NCBI GenBank assembly: GCA_021229015.1
Contig: CM037777.1
Location: 29,949,496-30,013,495 of the forward strand
Source of the DNA: Solen grandis
Lineage: Eukaryota; Mollusca; Bivalvia; Adapedonta; Solenidae
DNA length: 64,000 nucleotides
Direction: 5' to 3'
Shown: positions 11,633 through 22,376 of the stretch, piece by piece
Numbering within the stretch: the first letter of the stretch is position 1
Layout: each line of letters begins with the position of its first letter
Notes under the pieces: generated by a model
What the model was told of the DNA's origin: nothing
Databases searched by the model: none
What the model saw: only the letters and a program-made list of their open reading frames with translations
Translations under genes and position numbers: made by a program

Positions 11633-11650
11633 ATGGATGAGGAGTTAGAG
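11633..11650 (+). CDS. DUF7869-type gene, exon 1 (start codon)
   Basis: ATG GAT GAG GAG TTA GAG (MDEELE) followed by the strong donor GTAAGT. It ends in phase 0 and joins exon 2, which opens GAG CTA GAA. The exon is only 18 coding bases; it is accepted because phase and residue style match the acidic start of exon 2. Confidence 0.6.
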
Positions 11651-11695
11651 GTAAGTTCATTTAAAATATTTAAAAATAGTATTATTATGATTATT

Positions 11696-13320
11696 ATGCT
11701 CACCGAAGGTGACGCATATAGTCGCCGCTTCGTCTGTCCGTCCGTCCATCCGTCCGTCCGTCCGTCCGTCCGTCCGTTCGTCCGTCCCACTTTCCTTGTC
11801 TGGACTATTTCTCAGGAACTAAGGGCTTGAATTCAACGAAACTTTATGGGAAGCTTTATTACCAAGAGGAGATGCGCATATCCTCAGCATGACCCGGTTC
11901 CTAAATTTTTCAAAGAGTTATGGCCCATTGACTTTTCGGCCTATAGTACATATTGCATGATTCTTGTCCGGATTATTTCTCAGGAACTAATGGCTTGAAT
12001 TCAACGAAACTTTATGGGAAGCTTTATTACCAAGAGGAGATGCGCATATCGTCAGCATGACCCGGTTCCTAAATTTTTTAAAGAGTTATGGCCCCTTGAC
12101 TTTTCGGCCTATAGTACATATTGCATGATTCTGTCCGGGCTATTTCTCAGGAACTAATGGCTTGAATTCAACGATACTTTTTGTGATGCTTTATTACCAA
12201 GAGAAGATGCGCATATCCTCAGCATGACCAGGTTCCTAAATTTTTCAAAGAGTTATGGCCCATTGACTTTTCTGCCTATAGTACATATTGCATGATTCTT
12301 GTCCGGGCTATTTCTCAGGAACTAATGGCTTGAATTCAACGAAACTTTATGGGAAGCTTTATTTCCAAGAGGAGATGCGCATATTGTCAGCATGACCCGG
12401 TTCCAGAAATTTTCAAAGAGTTATGGCCCCTTGACTTTTCAGCCTATAGTACATATTCCATGATTCTTTCCGGGCCATTTCTCAGGAACTAATGGCTTAA
12501 ATTCAAAGAAACTTTATGGGAAGCTTTATTACCAAGAGGAGATGCGCATATCGTCAGCATGACCCGGTTCCTAAATTTTTATGCTCACCGAAGGTGACGC
12601 ATATAGTCGCCGCTTTGTCCGTCTGTCCGTTCGTCTGTCCGTCCGTCTTTCCGTCCGTCCGTTCGTCCGTCACACTTTTCTTGTCCGGACTATTTCTCAG
12701 GAACTACCGGCTTGAATTCAACGAAACTTTATGGGAAGCTTTATTACCAAGAGGAGATGCGCATATCGTCAGCATGACCCGATTCCTAAATTTTTCACAG
12801 AGTTATGGCCCATTGACTTTTCGGCCTATAGTACATATTGCATGATTCTTGTCCGGATTATTTCTCAGGAACTAATGGCTTGAATTCAACGAAACTTTAT
12901 GGGAAGCTTTATTACCAAGAGGAGATGCGCATATCGTCAGCATGACCCGATTCCTCAATTTTTCACAGAGTTAAGGCCCCTTGACTTTTTGGCCTATAGT
13001 TCATATTGCATGATTCTTGTCCGGGCTATTTCTCAGGAATTAATGGCTTGAATTCAACGAAACTTAATGGGAAGCTTTATCACCAAGAGTAGATACGCAT
13101 ATCGTCGGCGTGACCTGGTTCCTCAATTTTTCACAGAGCTATTGCCCATTGACTTTTCGGCCTATAGTACATATTGCATGATTCTTGTCCGGGCTATTTC
13201 TCAGGAACTAATGGCTTGAATTCAACGAAACTTTATGGGAAGCTTTATTACCAAGAGGAGATGCGCATATCGTCGGCGTGACCAGGTTCCTCAATTTTTC
13301 ACAGAGTTAAGGCCCCTACT
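11696..13320 (+). repeat. Array of ~168-bp repeats in two blocks, each headed by a hairpin and (TCCG)n
   Basis: Two blocks (11,696-12,580 and 12,581-13,320) each begin ATGCTCACCGAAGGTGACGC, a hairpin, then a TCCG-rich run, then 3-5 copies of a ~168-bp unit. Unit landmarks are CTATTTCTCAGGAACTAATG, GGGAAGCTTTATTACCAAGA and AGTTATGGCCC. The second block seems to have inserted in, or duplicated from, the first. ORFs in this array are repeat artefacts. The layout resembles bivalve pearl/Helentron-associated elements (inference). Confidence 0.8.
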
Positions 13321-14246
13321 ACCATGTTGTTGACTAATATTCATGTCATTTGCCTAATTTAACAGGAGATATCATTTAAACAAAACCCCACAAAATTCAA
13401 TATTCTAGTAATGTCAATCATAATCATGTCAGCTAATTGTAGTTTAGGCCATTATACACTATTTCAAATATCCAGTCATATGTCAAGAGTGTTGGTTAAC
13501 CTCTTTGATATGAGCACACATTGAAATGTATGACTTAATTTTTAGTAGTATAAAAACTTAAAAAAAATCAATGAAATATCTGATGAGTAACACATATTAT
13601 CATATGAAATAGTAAACTGTTACTAAGTCTCCAAATTAAAGTTGGTAAAACATCTCATCTGATGAGGAGAATAGATATGATTTAGGAATGGGGATTTCAA
13701 CATATCCGCCCACCCATTGACCAAGGCCTTATTTGTAACAATGACGTTCTTCGGGGAGCATCTGTCAGTTCTACTGACTTTCTTGTTTGTTTTGAAACAC
13801 CTCCAAGATTTAAATTTTGAGTGAATTTTCATGCTGTTGTACGGTTAAGCTTTTCTACGCGGAAAAGAAATGGCTATTGTTACTGCACTAAACTTGTTTT
13901 ATCCTGATTTAAAATACTAGCAATGATTTATTTGCTGTTCAGAAGTATGACATCTACAAACATATGTAAAATACTTTCAACAATTATATTACAGATAAGA
14001 TGCAGCAGATTTTGATCTTTAAAAATCTTGCACATTGATCTATCTAGATTTATATGAAAATATTTTGTTTCACTCTGTATAAAGTTCTGCTGTAATCTAT
14101 ATCTATAAAATAATATTCAAACATCTTAAATTACATGCATAGTTTTTAATAAAAATGTTGATCTAAATCGACTACAGAAGTTAAAAGTGCATCATAGTAA
14201 AATGTTAAATTGTTTATGTAATAAATGTAAACCTCTGACAAGGACA
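13321..14246. other. Intron 1 remainder, no feature seen
   Basis: AT-rich intron sequence of the DUF7869-type gene without a gene or bounded repeat. Confidence 0.5.
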
Positions 14247-14330
14247 GCCTCTGTTGTGGAGCGGGTAAATCAGCCTTACAGTCTAGACTAAATCATGCAA
14301 GTCATGGTTCGAACCTCGGAATAACCTTTT
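14247..14330 (+). repeat. tRNA-like SINE head (degenerate)
   Basis: GCCTCTGTTGTGGAGCGGGT resembles an A box, and GGTTCGAACCTCG is an almost perfect polymerase III B box about 50 bases downstream, followed by a T run. The spacing fits a tRNA-derived SINE head, but no cloverleaf with matching acceptor stem is seen, so it is not a functional tRNA. The SINE at 55,294-55,548 opens with a similar GGCCTCTGTGACT. Confidence 0.5.
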
Positions 14331-14495
14331 TATTTTTATCTCCAAAAATAAGTACATATATTCATATCCACTATTTTTTTTTTCTTTTACAGATTTAAAT
14401 AAATCTACAATGTTAAATCTAGATTAAAAAAATGAATAAATATATAATTAAATCATTAATTGAGTATGAATTTTTTATACATTTTATTCTTTCAG

Positions 14496-15453
14496 GAGCT
14501 AGAAAGTATTATCTATGACCACTTCAGAAGGACGCCACTCAATACTTCTTTTTGTTCACAAAACTCGGAGCAGAACGAAGATGTGACAGACTTTCATGAT
14601 GAAGACCATAATGATGACAACCTTAATGTAGAAGATGTGATTGATGGCAGAGCACGGGAATATCTACATAGGACTGAAGATGACACTAGTAGTTCTGAGG
14701 AAGAGGTCAGTGAAAACTCAGTTACACTGAGAAGCATTAACAGTGACTTTCAAATAATACAATCCTTCTGTCGATGTGTTTGTGCCTGTGCAAAGAAATG
14801 CAGATCAAAGTTTTCTGTGGAGGAGATGTAGGACCATATCCTGAACGTGAGAGAAATGACAAAGGATGAAAAGGAACTTTACATCATGGGTGTTGTGGGA
14901 GAAACGGCAAATATTGACAAAACGAAATCTGGTAAAAAACAGCAAAGAATGAGACATGAATTTCAGTTCAATGGACAAGTGGTTTGTAAAGGGAAGTTTC
15001 TTCTATGTTATGATATAGGAAGAACATCTTTGCAGAACATTATATCAGGCATAGATGAACATGGATTAACACCACAGTGTCATGGAAATAAAGGAAAAAC
15101 AAAACCGCAGAGTTTGAAATTTGAAGATATACAGAGGGTTATGCGTTTCATTTGTAACAATGCTCCCAGAGGAAGAGATAACATACCTCCAATATACCTT
15201 AGTGCAGAAACTACTATGAAATCACTACATGAGGAGTACATAACAGCCTCTGCACAAGTGACCCTGCCAATTAGAATTGTTAAATTGAGTGCTTTTAAAA
15301 CTATCTGGCTCACCTGCCTCCCTCATATCAAAATAGCTTCACCCACAGATGATGTCTGTGCTATATGTGAAAGATGATCTTAGATGCTGTGGATGAGGAA
15401 AGTAAATGACAACCAGTACAGACATGAGGAATCATGCTATTCAGGCACAAAAG
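14496..15453 (+). pseudogene. DUF7869-type gene, exon 2 (three lesions)
   Basis: Opens after acceptor TTTCAG. Residues run from an acidic segment (DFHDEDHNDDNLNVEDVIDG) to a Cys cluster (FCRCVCACAKKC) of the N-terminal C-x-C-x(3)-C type, then GKFLLCYDIGRTSLQNI, NAPRGRDNIPPIYLS and DDVCAICER. That order is the conserved N-terminal half of a large invertebrate family of uncharacterised proteins that NCBI labels DUF7869. A TAG at 14,829-14,831 interrupts an otherwise continuous frame. At 15,375 and at about 15,405 one base each appears lost, moving the frame to MILDAVDEESK and then MTTSTDMRNHAIQAQK, which splices in phase to exon 3. The donor is AAG|GTAATG. Confidence 0.8.
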
Positions 15454-15696
15454 GTAATGATACCTTCACACATATTTTATTTACATACCCAACTAGTTTG
15501 GAAAGATAAAATAAAATTGCTATGACATTTGATTCTCACCTTTTTTAAAATGCATTTATCCATGATAAAGTTTCGACATATGTCTAAGCGTTTCACAGCA
15601 CTTTAACAACCCATACACCAATATGATATTAAAGAAACTGCTATGACAAAGACTTATTGTGTAAGCATCATTTTAACTATTTATTGACATTTACAG

Positions 15697-16048
15697 GAGC
15701 AAGAGCTGTACAATGACTGTATATGGAGAAACAGGGAATCTCACCATGGACCGGTTGATGGTTATACCTTCTACACTTTCGACTTCAGTCAAAACATAAA
15801 CCTTCCGCATTTCTCACGTCAGATGGGGCCTCTCTCTTTCCTGTCATTACTTAAGGTACAGCTGTTCGGATTCTGTATAGATGGTAAGCCTAGGCAGCTG
15901 AACTTCCTGATCAATGAGGATGAACCAATGGGCGTAGATGGAAGTGAAACCCATGGACCGAACGCTGTCATTTCAATGGTAGAATGGGCACTGCAGACCT
16001 ATGGAAACGGTGTAACAGCATGTGCCATACATGCAGACAACTGTCCAG
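15697..16048 (+). CDS. DUF7869-type gene, exon 3 (core domain)
   Basis: Between acceptor TTTACAG and donor CCAG|GTAACT, fully open. It reads WRNRESHHGPVDGYTFYTFD, NLPHFSRQMGPLSFL, GKPRQLNFLINEDEP, HGPNAVISMVEWALQTYGNG and ACAIHADNC. H-A-D-N-C-x-G-Q-N-K-N, completed by exon 4, is the family hallmark. Such HxDN...QNK blocks resemble an RNase-H-like catalytic strand with an acidic residue; calling it a transposase core is inference. The exon ends in phase 1. Confidence 0.85.
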
Positions 16049-16493
16049 GTAACTATTAAACATATGGTTAATATCACCGTGTAGCATCAACAGGTCTCAA
16101 TTCATCCAAATAACTTCAAATAATAATTCTCATCTTTGATGATTCAATTGAAAAACCAAACAAACTATAAGTCATTTATCTCATTTGTTTATTCTGTATT
16201 TAAAGGAAGAACTGATTCAAGGTCAAATCTTATAGTTAGGTGTACACACATACTTAATTTGATATCTTATATAAATCCTACATTAGTACTATTGAAAAGA
16301 CACTTTCTAAGACCATTTCCCATTATTTACATTTTAACAACTGAAGGCAATCAGACCACTGCTATAAATGGTTTAATTGTCTTATTATAGAGGTTTCGAT
16401 ATACATGTACTTACAATGCAGATGAATATTTAGATTTCACTGTCGGGCTTGTGCTTTACAAATACACTAACTTGCATAATGTTTATATTGAAG

Positions 16494-16586
16494 GGCAAAA
16501 CAAGAACAAGTTTGTACTGGGCTACTTCATGTGGAGAACCATGACTGGACAACATGAGAAGATCGAATATCACATCCAAGTTCCTG
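16494..16586 (+). pseudogene. DUF7869-type gene, exon 4 (splice donor damaged)
   Basis: Acceptor TTGAAG; the exon completes GQNKNKFVLGYFMWRTMTGQ and HEKIEYHIQVP, 31 codons. To join exon 5 in frame (P-G-H-E-R-C) the exon must end at G16586, where the next bases are ATAAGT instead of GTAAGT. A single G-to-A change would explain it. No other GT nearby keeps the frame. Confidence 0.75.
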
Positions 16587-16787
16587 ATAAGTGATCATGC
16601 GCTTTTCTATAGTGATGTTGTTACAGTTCTCAGTAAATGTCTATGACAGCTAATTTGCATTGTTTAAGATGTTTATACCATGTATGAAATAGATAACCTG
16701 GATTACAACTGAATTAAATTAAAATTGTAATTTCACAATAAACTATATAGGAAGGGGACACATATTTAAATGTAATAATATATTCAG

Positions 16788-16989
16788 GGCATGAAAGATG
16801 TTTGATAGATGGAGGATTAGGCCTAGTGAAGAAACTGTATCGGCGATCTGACTGTGAGACCATGGATCAGTTAGAGACCATTGTCAACAAGTCATCTGGA
16901 ACAAATCTGGCTGTCCAGTTTCCACAATGGAATTGAAGAAACTTGAAAACTTTCCGCTCCAAGTATTTCAAGCCTCTGACTGGAATAAG
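16788..16989 (+). pseudogene. DUF7869-type gene, exon 5 (nonsense codon)
   Basis: Acceptor TATTCAG; reads HERCLIDGGLGLVKKLYRRS, DCETMDQLETIVNKS and NLAVQFPQWN. A TGA stop at 16,934-16,936 follows, then the same frame goes on RNLKTFRSKYFKPLTGI to donor AAG|GTGAG. The family usually has Trp at the stop position (a TGG-to-TGA change fits). It ends in phase 2. Confidence 0.8.
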
Positions 16990-17030
16990 GTGAGATTGGT
17001 GAGAAAATCACTATGTTGCAATAATTTACC

Positions 17031-17053
17031 CTCCCCCCCCCCCCCCCCCCCCC
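17031..17053. repeat. Poly-C run with short (CA)n
   Basis: About 22 consecutive C, then CACACC repeats, inside intron 5. Length is probably uncertain in the assembly. Confidence 0.8.
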
Positions 17054-17288
17054 ACACCACACACACACAAATACAAAAAGAAAAAGAACAGGCGGTACAA
17101 TGAAGTACACACATTGGATTAAACCTGGTAAAATTTAAGATATGAATGTTTATCTTTCTTTCCTCCCATTATAGAAGATTCACATGATAAATTATTTTAA
17201 GGGGCAAAATAATGCCATGATAAACACAATTTCAAATTCTAGTGTTTTGTGGGTTTGCTTAATATATGTCTTCATTTTAATTTTTCAG

Positions 17289-17540
17289 ACAGTATCAGTA
17301 CTTCAGATTTACGTCAGAGGAGCCAGGCATTGTAACTGTAAGAGGCCTTAGTGAAGATGAGAAGAAAATTTGCATTCTGAAAATTCAACATTTCCATTCC
17401 AGACTTCAGAGCGACCAATTCCACTCCAGTCTCAAGGTTTCAACCATGCAAGGAAAGCATACCTGTACAAGACAGTTCGACCTTATGTTTGTCCAGCAAA
17501 TCAGAATGACTTTCGTCCAGCCCCAGAAAACAACCATTAA
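17289..17540 (+). pseudogene. DUF7869-type gene, exon 6 (C-terminus, one frameshift)
   Basis: Acceptor TTTTTCAG; reads QYQYFRFTSEEPGIVTVRGL SEDEKKICILK, then the expected C-terminal motif appears in another frame: ARKAYLYKTVRPYVCPANQN followed by DFRPAPENNH and TAA at 17,538-17,540. A one-base change near 17,370-17,394 is implied. The stop lies inside the TIRs, so the whole gene belongs to the element. AATAAA follows at 17,593. Confidence 0.75.
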
Positions 17541-17922
17541 TTTAATTTATCTAAATAATGTGTAACAGCGGTGTCAAATCAGCATGTTAAAGAATAAAAA
17601 AAGAAAACATTCATGGTTGCTAGGCAACAGTTTAAAATCCGAAACATTGTTTAAAACATATATCTAGTTTGAATATTGATTTGGTTATATTCATTACCAA
17701 AATGAATCATAATGTTAATATTTCCATGTTCATAGTATAGCAGATGTAACGCATTAAATCAATGCTTGTTTATTTTGCTTTGACAACTTGCAACTTTAAC
17801 TTATAAATACACCTGTGCTCGTTGATGTGTAATATCTCAATGAAAAATTCATTATTATGATATTGACTTCATTTTTTTTGCTATGAAAATGTAAAAAAGG
17901 CAGGTTCTTCCATGACGCGGCC

Positions 17923-17923
17923 A

Positions 17924-17987
<64 letters not shown>
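17923..17987. repeat. (CA)n(TA)n microsatellite
   Basis: About 13 CA units followed by about 19 TA units, directly abutting the right TIR of the DUF7869 element. Confidence 0.95.
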
Positions 17988-17990
<3 letters not shown>

Positions 17991-18085
17991 TTAGAATTAT
18001 TTAATTTTTTTAAATTTTTTTTAATTTTCCAATCGTTAAAAAAAATTCTAGACCTAAGTGGTTTAAATTTACTAATAATTTTCAG

Positions 18086-18262
18086 ACCAGCTGTGGTTCC
18101 AGGAAAGATCCAAGGCAGCAGAAGCCAGGACGGCATCTGAGACAGCTAAAACTGTTCCCTCTGCGGCCAAGGGGACTCCAGCAGGAAGAGGGGCACCAGC
18201 AGCTAGAGGGGCACCAGCTGCTAGAGGTCGTGGGACAGCTGCACCACTTGTTACAAGGGGAG
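18086..18262 (+). CDS. RG/Ala/Pro-rich exon of an unidentified gene
   Basis: Between acceptor TTTTCAG and donor GGAG|GTAATT. One frame is open throughout: QLWFQERSKAAEARTASETA, then AAKGTPAGRGAPAARGAPAARGRGT (written here as overlapping GAPAARG repeats), ending LVTRG. Arg-Gly-rich tails like this occur in RNA-binding proteins of the STAR/KHDRBS kind and many others, so no family is assigned. It lies outside the DUF7869 transposon's right TIR. A similar exon follows at 30,891-30,942, which would make the intron 12.6 kb and filled with transposons. The true acceptor may lie further in, since several AGs follow. Confidence 0.45.
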
Positions 18263-18409
18263 GTAATTATGTTGTATTTGTATTGGAGTATACCATTGTT
18301 TTGGCATTATTTCAGTCATATAGTGACTTCAAGCTAGTTATAGGTAGTGGACGATTCAAAGTGCACACTGGTTAAAACCACCAACCTAACACATACCTGC
18401 TATGGCCAT

Positions 18410-18995
18410 ATTATTGTCCGCCCTGTTTCTTTACTTCCTTTGGTGGGACTTTGATTTAACTTCACAGCATTATAATTACCATGCCTCATTGTGCATATGA
18501 TTAGCAGGTCATGATCGGCTTGATTTTAAATGAATTATGGCCCCTTATTATATTTTTTAAATATATTTTGTCTGTGCTATTTCTCTGCTACCTTAGGTTG
18601 GATTTTGATTTAACTTCACAGTATTAATAAGCACATAGCCTAGTTGTGCATATTATTTGCATGTCTTGATCAGGTGGATTTTAAATGAACTAAGGCCCTT
18701 TGTTATGTTTATTGAATATGTTTAGTTCACACTATTTCTTGGCTACCATTGGTCTGATTTTGATATGACCTCACAGCACTAGCAAGTACCAAGTCCAGCT
18801 GCATTTACTGCTGGCTTGATTTTATAGAGTTATGGCCCATAATTATATGAATTGAATATACATGTATTTTGTCTACACTATTTCATGGCTAAAATTGATT
18901 TTGTTTTAACTTCAAAGCATTAATAAGTACCAAGTCTAGTTGCGCATATCGTTAGCACGTCATAACTGGCTTGATTTTATATGTTTTATGACATT
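18410..18995 (+). repeat. Array of ~140-bp repeats
   Basis: Four degenerate copies with landmarks TTTGATTTAACTTCACAGCA, GTGCATATGATTAGCAGGTC and AATTATGGCCC. Layout and motifs match the other hairpin/TCCG repeat elements in this window, and it runs into the head-like fragment at 19,000. Confidence 0.65.
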
Positions 18996-18999
18996 TTTT

Positions 19000-19286
19000 A
19001 GCTCACCTGAGCACATGTGCTCAGGAAGCGCTATTAGGATCAATGAATGTCCGTCGTCCGTCCGTCTGTCATCCGTCCGTCGTCCACATTAAGTTTGTTT
19101 GCACTCTAGCACCTTCATTTCTTAAGCAATCATCTTCAAACTTTATGACAATGTTTATTACCATAATTCTTGGCCAAGTTTGATGTTAATAATAAATGCC
19201 AATAAATACAGAAAAAAATATGTCTAGTTATCAGGTCTTGTAAACTTTAACCAGGGCATCTGAATGCTTCCTTGAATATGGTGATA
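19000..19286 (+). repeat. Repeat-element head: hairpin plus (GTCC)n
   Basis: AGCTCACCTGAGCACATGTG begins a hairpin (CCTGAGCAC/GTGCTCAGG), followed by GTCCGTCGTCCGTCC-type sequence. It is the same head as at 29,980 and 57,710. The body is cut by the left end of the 19,287-29,536 element. Confidence 0.7.
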
Positions 19287-19524
19287 CAGTGGCACTATCG
19301 TATCAGTTGTCAAAAAATATGATTGATATACGATTGAAATACGAACGATATGCGATATACGATCTGCGATGTATGATAACAAGTTTGATTTACCTTTATG
19401 ATTTGATACGATACGATGCGATGAGTTTATAATCTGATACCATACGATATGCGATCCAAGATCTGCGATTTACGTTATGCGATATACGATACACGGTAAG
19501 CACGGTTTACATGACATTTTTATA

Positions 19525-20588
19525 CAGTAAAACCTCACTCTGCGACCAACTCATTTTCACGACCAACTCAAAATTACAGGCACATTTTGTCGGACCCGAA
19601 TTTTTCTCTATATATTTCAATGGTCGCTCACCTCATTAAAGCGGGCAACTCAAAATTGCATAAAAAGACCACTCAAATCGGACCAAATCGTAAAATTCTT
19701 CTTCTTTTGACCTTAATAATGCGAATGATGGTCCTGTGAAAAACTTTATTCAAGTTGTCATTTTACGACACCTGGTTTCTGGTACAGGTGAAGGTCGCAT
19801 GTGCCGTAATTCGGATGTTTTGATAACACGGTAGATAAGATTCGATGAAGAGTGAAAACAATGGGTGAGATGGATAATATTACGTAACAGAGAGCAAATT
19901 TGGGATCTACGGATGTATTTCCTGTCAAGCTAACGAGTATTTGTTATATGTCCAGATGAGCTGCCCCTGATTAGCAGTAACAACTACCATGAAGCGTTTC
20001 GATTGTCTTAAGTTTTGACAGTCGTTAATTGGCATGAAGACTTCCCACGATAACTTGACTAAAATAGAATTAGGTATCCCGTCATATTAGTCAATCACTT
20101 TCATAACTACTTTCCAAAGGCTTTGATTTAAAACTGAAATCAAACGTTAAGATCTTTAAATTCAAAAGAAATTGTCTTGAATCAAAACAGCACGGAGAAA
20201 ATTTGGAGGCAACTGGATGATTAAAAAAAAAGCTTATTACTACAACAATTGAATAAGCAATCAGCTTGAAAATTATAGGAAAAATAGAGAAATTTAAAAT
20301 GGGTAGACTTTTAATCGGCATGATATGACCATAGATTTTAATTTTAAATGTGAAAAAAAGTTCTATAAAAATAATCAAGATGACATTTCATAGCAAAATT
20401 TTTTAAAAACATTAAATTGATTCAAGAGATGTTATTTTCATCAATCAAATTAAAAAAAAAGCATTGAAATTGATCAACATTGAAATGAAATATTTATGAA
20501 AAGACCATAACTCAATAAAGAGACCAACTCAATAATAAGACCACTTTCAGATGGACCCAATAGTGGTCTCATTATCGAGGTTTTACTG
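19525..20588. mobile_element. TA-flanked TIR element, CAGTAAAACCTC family
   Basis: CAGTAAAACCTCACTCTGCG at the left and GAGGTTTTACTG at the right are inverted repeats, flanked by TA (19,523-19,524; 20,589-20,590). Near both ends ACCAACTC/GGACC motifs recur. It is 1,064 bp without a transposase, a mariner-type non-autonomous element nested in the 10-kb element. Confidence 0.8.
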
Positions 20589-22376
20589 TACATGTACCTG
20601 CAAGCTTGATTTGACTATAAGTTCAGAAATATGCCAAAACTTCATGTTGTTAACAATATTTATCGTTACATATAACTGGTAATCCGTGTGTTCCTCTGAA
20701 ATAAACATAGCGAGTGACAGGAAATGGGGACATACTAAATTGCGGTCCCCCTGAAAAAGCGACGGACTCTGCGATCTCCATTGAGACCACTGTTAACGGC
20801 ACATGTAATGAGAGAAAGTTAAGTTTTTTTTTAATGAAGATTATTTATAAATATATTTTTAAGATTACGTGTAATAATAACAATCACAATAAAAAAAAAT
20901 GATAACAGTACTTTACTGATATCTAGTACTCTGCTACTTGTGTTAATTAACACAATATCTTTTCTTAAAAAATTATGAATATAATTGGTCCATGCCCTTT
21001 TATATACGATCGCAACTGCTCAATGAGCGCTTGTGAACCAACACATAGAAGTATAGCATGTGCTAGAGAACTTCTGGTTAACTGTCAAATAGCCAAAAAA
21101 AAATGTAATGATGCCTGAGCAACTGCATGCAACCTGCACCTAATATACAGAGAGAAAGAGATACCCGTATTGCTGCTTCTTTAAACAATTATTTAATTAA
21201 AAAAATGAAGACCGGAAGGCCATCTTGTTCTAAGATAAGTAATTAGTGAAGAGGTCGCCGATTCTGTCGCAGCTTATACATGATGGTAGCAGAAAATCTA
21301 ATTTGCAAACAACTTCTAAATTGGTCCCATGCTTTCAATCATAAGCACATATTATTTGTTCCTATAAAAGAATTCCTTTTCTGTTTTAACTATAAAAAAT
21401 ATTTTTATTTGTTTTATCAATCATAAGAATACTCTAAGACTTACTCGTATGTGATTTCTCTATTTTTGTAAAGAACCCCACCCCCTTGAAAGAGAGAGAG
21501 ATTTTTTTATTATTAATATCATCATCAACAAGATTCGCTATGGAAATATACTGATATATAGAATGTCTTCCTCTTCGGAATATAATATTTCTATGATGAC
21601 AATTCAATTTTAGAATAATAATGATATACATTAAAAGGAATAAACAATATGAATCAAATTAATTAATGGAAGAAACTTGTAGTGATGTTGTTGTTATCTA
21701 GTAGATTCCTCCGTTGTCTTCGGGACACTCCTTGGTAGGATGAAGAATTTTGAGTTTTTTTGTATTAAGGGTCACACTTCATTATGTTCAATCGCAATAT
21801 TGTGAATATATACTCTATAATGTGTAGGCGGCAGAGCTTCTAGTCAGACGGTATTAATTTAGTCGGTACAGTTTATATTACGCAAGTGCTCAATAGTGTA
21901 TGTATGTATATACACATACTTATTCTAAGTTACATGTAAATTATTGTATAATATTTGTTATAATAGAGGAACAGTTTTTGACTAAGCTACCCAGTGACAC
22001 TATGTACATAACACCCTGGTTCTTTCTGTGATAATGTTCTCACAATAGGCCTGCGACCATCTTTCAGGTTTTCTGTCACATTAATTAGTAAGGTTATAAC
22101 ATTCATGTTGTGTAAAGGTTGAATGTCCCTCCCTCGCCTTGGGGTGGGATTGGGGGTGGGGGATGAATGACAGTATATCGGTATCGGCATTACATAAAGG
22201 TGACATATCCGGTCAAAATTAACACATGCTGTGCCCGCTGATAAGAAGGTATGACATGCGTCTGGTGAAATACAACTACGTTGGTTAAATATACACATTC
22301 ATGCATAATTGTACATACATGAGAGAAAAAAATCAGATATATTTTAAGCGAACTATACATGTAATAATATGGAATA
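20589..22376. other. Interior of the 10-kb element, no gene seen
   Basis: AT-rich with no long ORF or clear repeat boundary. 20,740-20,800 has short motifs (GCGACGGACTC, TTGAGACCACT) resembling the interior of the element before it. Confidence 0.4.

Larger units (their letters stand above)
11480..17922 (+). mobile_element. DNA transposon with 25-bp TIRs carrying a DUF7869-type gene
   Basis: The left terminus GGCCGCGTCATGGAAAAACC (to 11,504) and right terminus GGTTCTTCCATGACGCGGCC (17,898-17,922 in full) are 25-bp inverted repeats with one mismatch. Between them lies one complete gene, with start codon at 11,633, six exons, stop at 17,540 and a polyadenylation signal AATAAA at 17,593. The left TIR is 128 bases before the start codon. 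A target duplication is not visible; the right flank is a (CA)n(TA)n microsatellite that could hide it. The first intron has itself been invaded by the tandem-repeat element at 11,696-13,320. Same-type TIR elements without genes are expected if this is an autonomous copy; that is inference. Confidence 0.65.

Noticed and set aside
12516..12845. 109-codon ORF
   Set aside because: Lies in the ~168-bp repeat array with TCCG-rich sequence; an artefact of repetition.
14247..14330. Functional tRNA gene
   Set aside because: Good B box but no foldable acceptor stem or normal anticodon arm; treated as a SINE head.
19320..19500. GATACGAT repeats as a CRISPR-like or satellite array
   Set aside because: No fixed repeat-spacer period; it is the subterminal array of the 10-kb TIR element and recurs inverted at 29,320-29,520.
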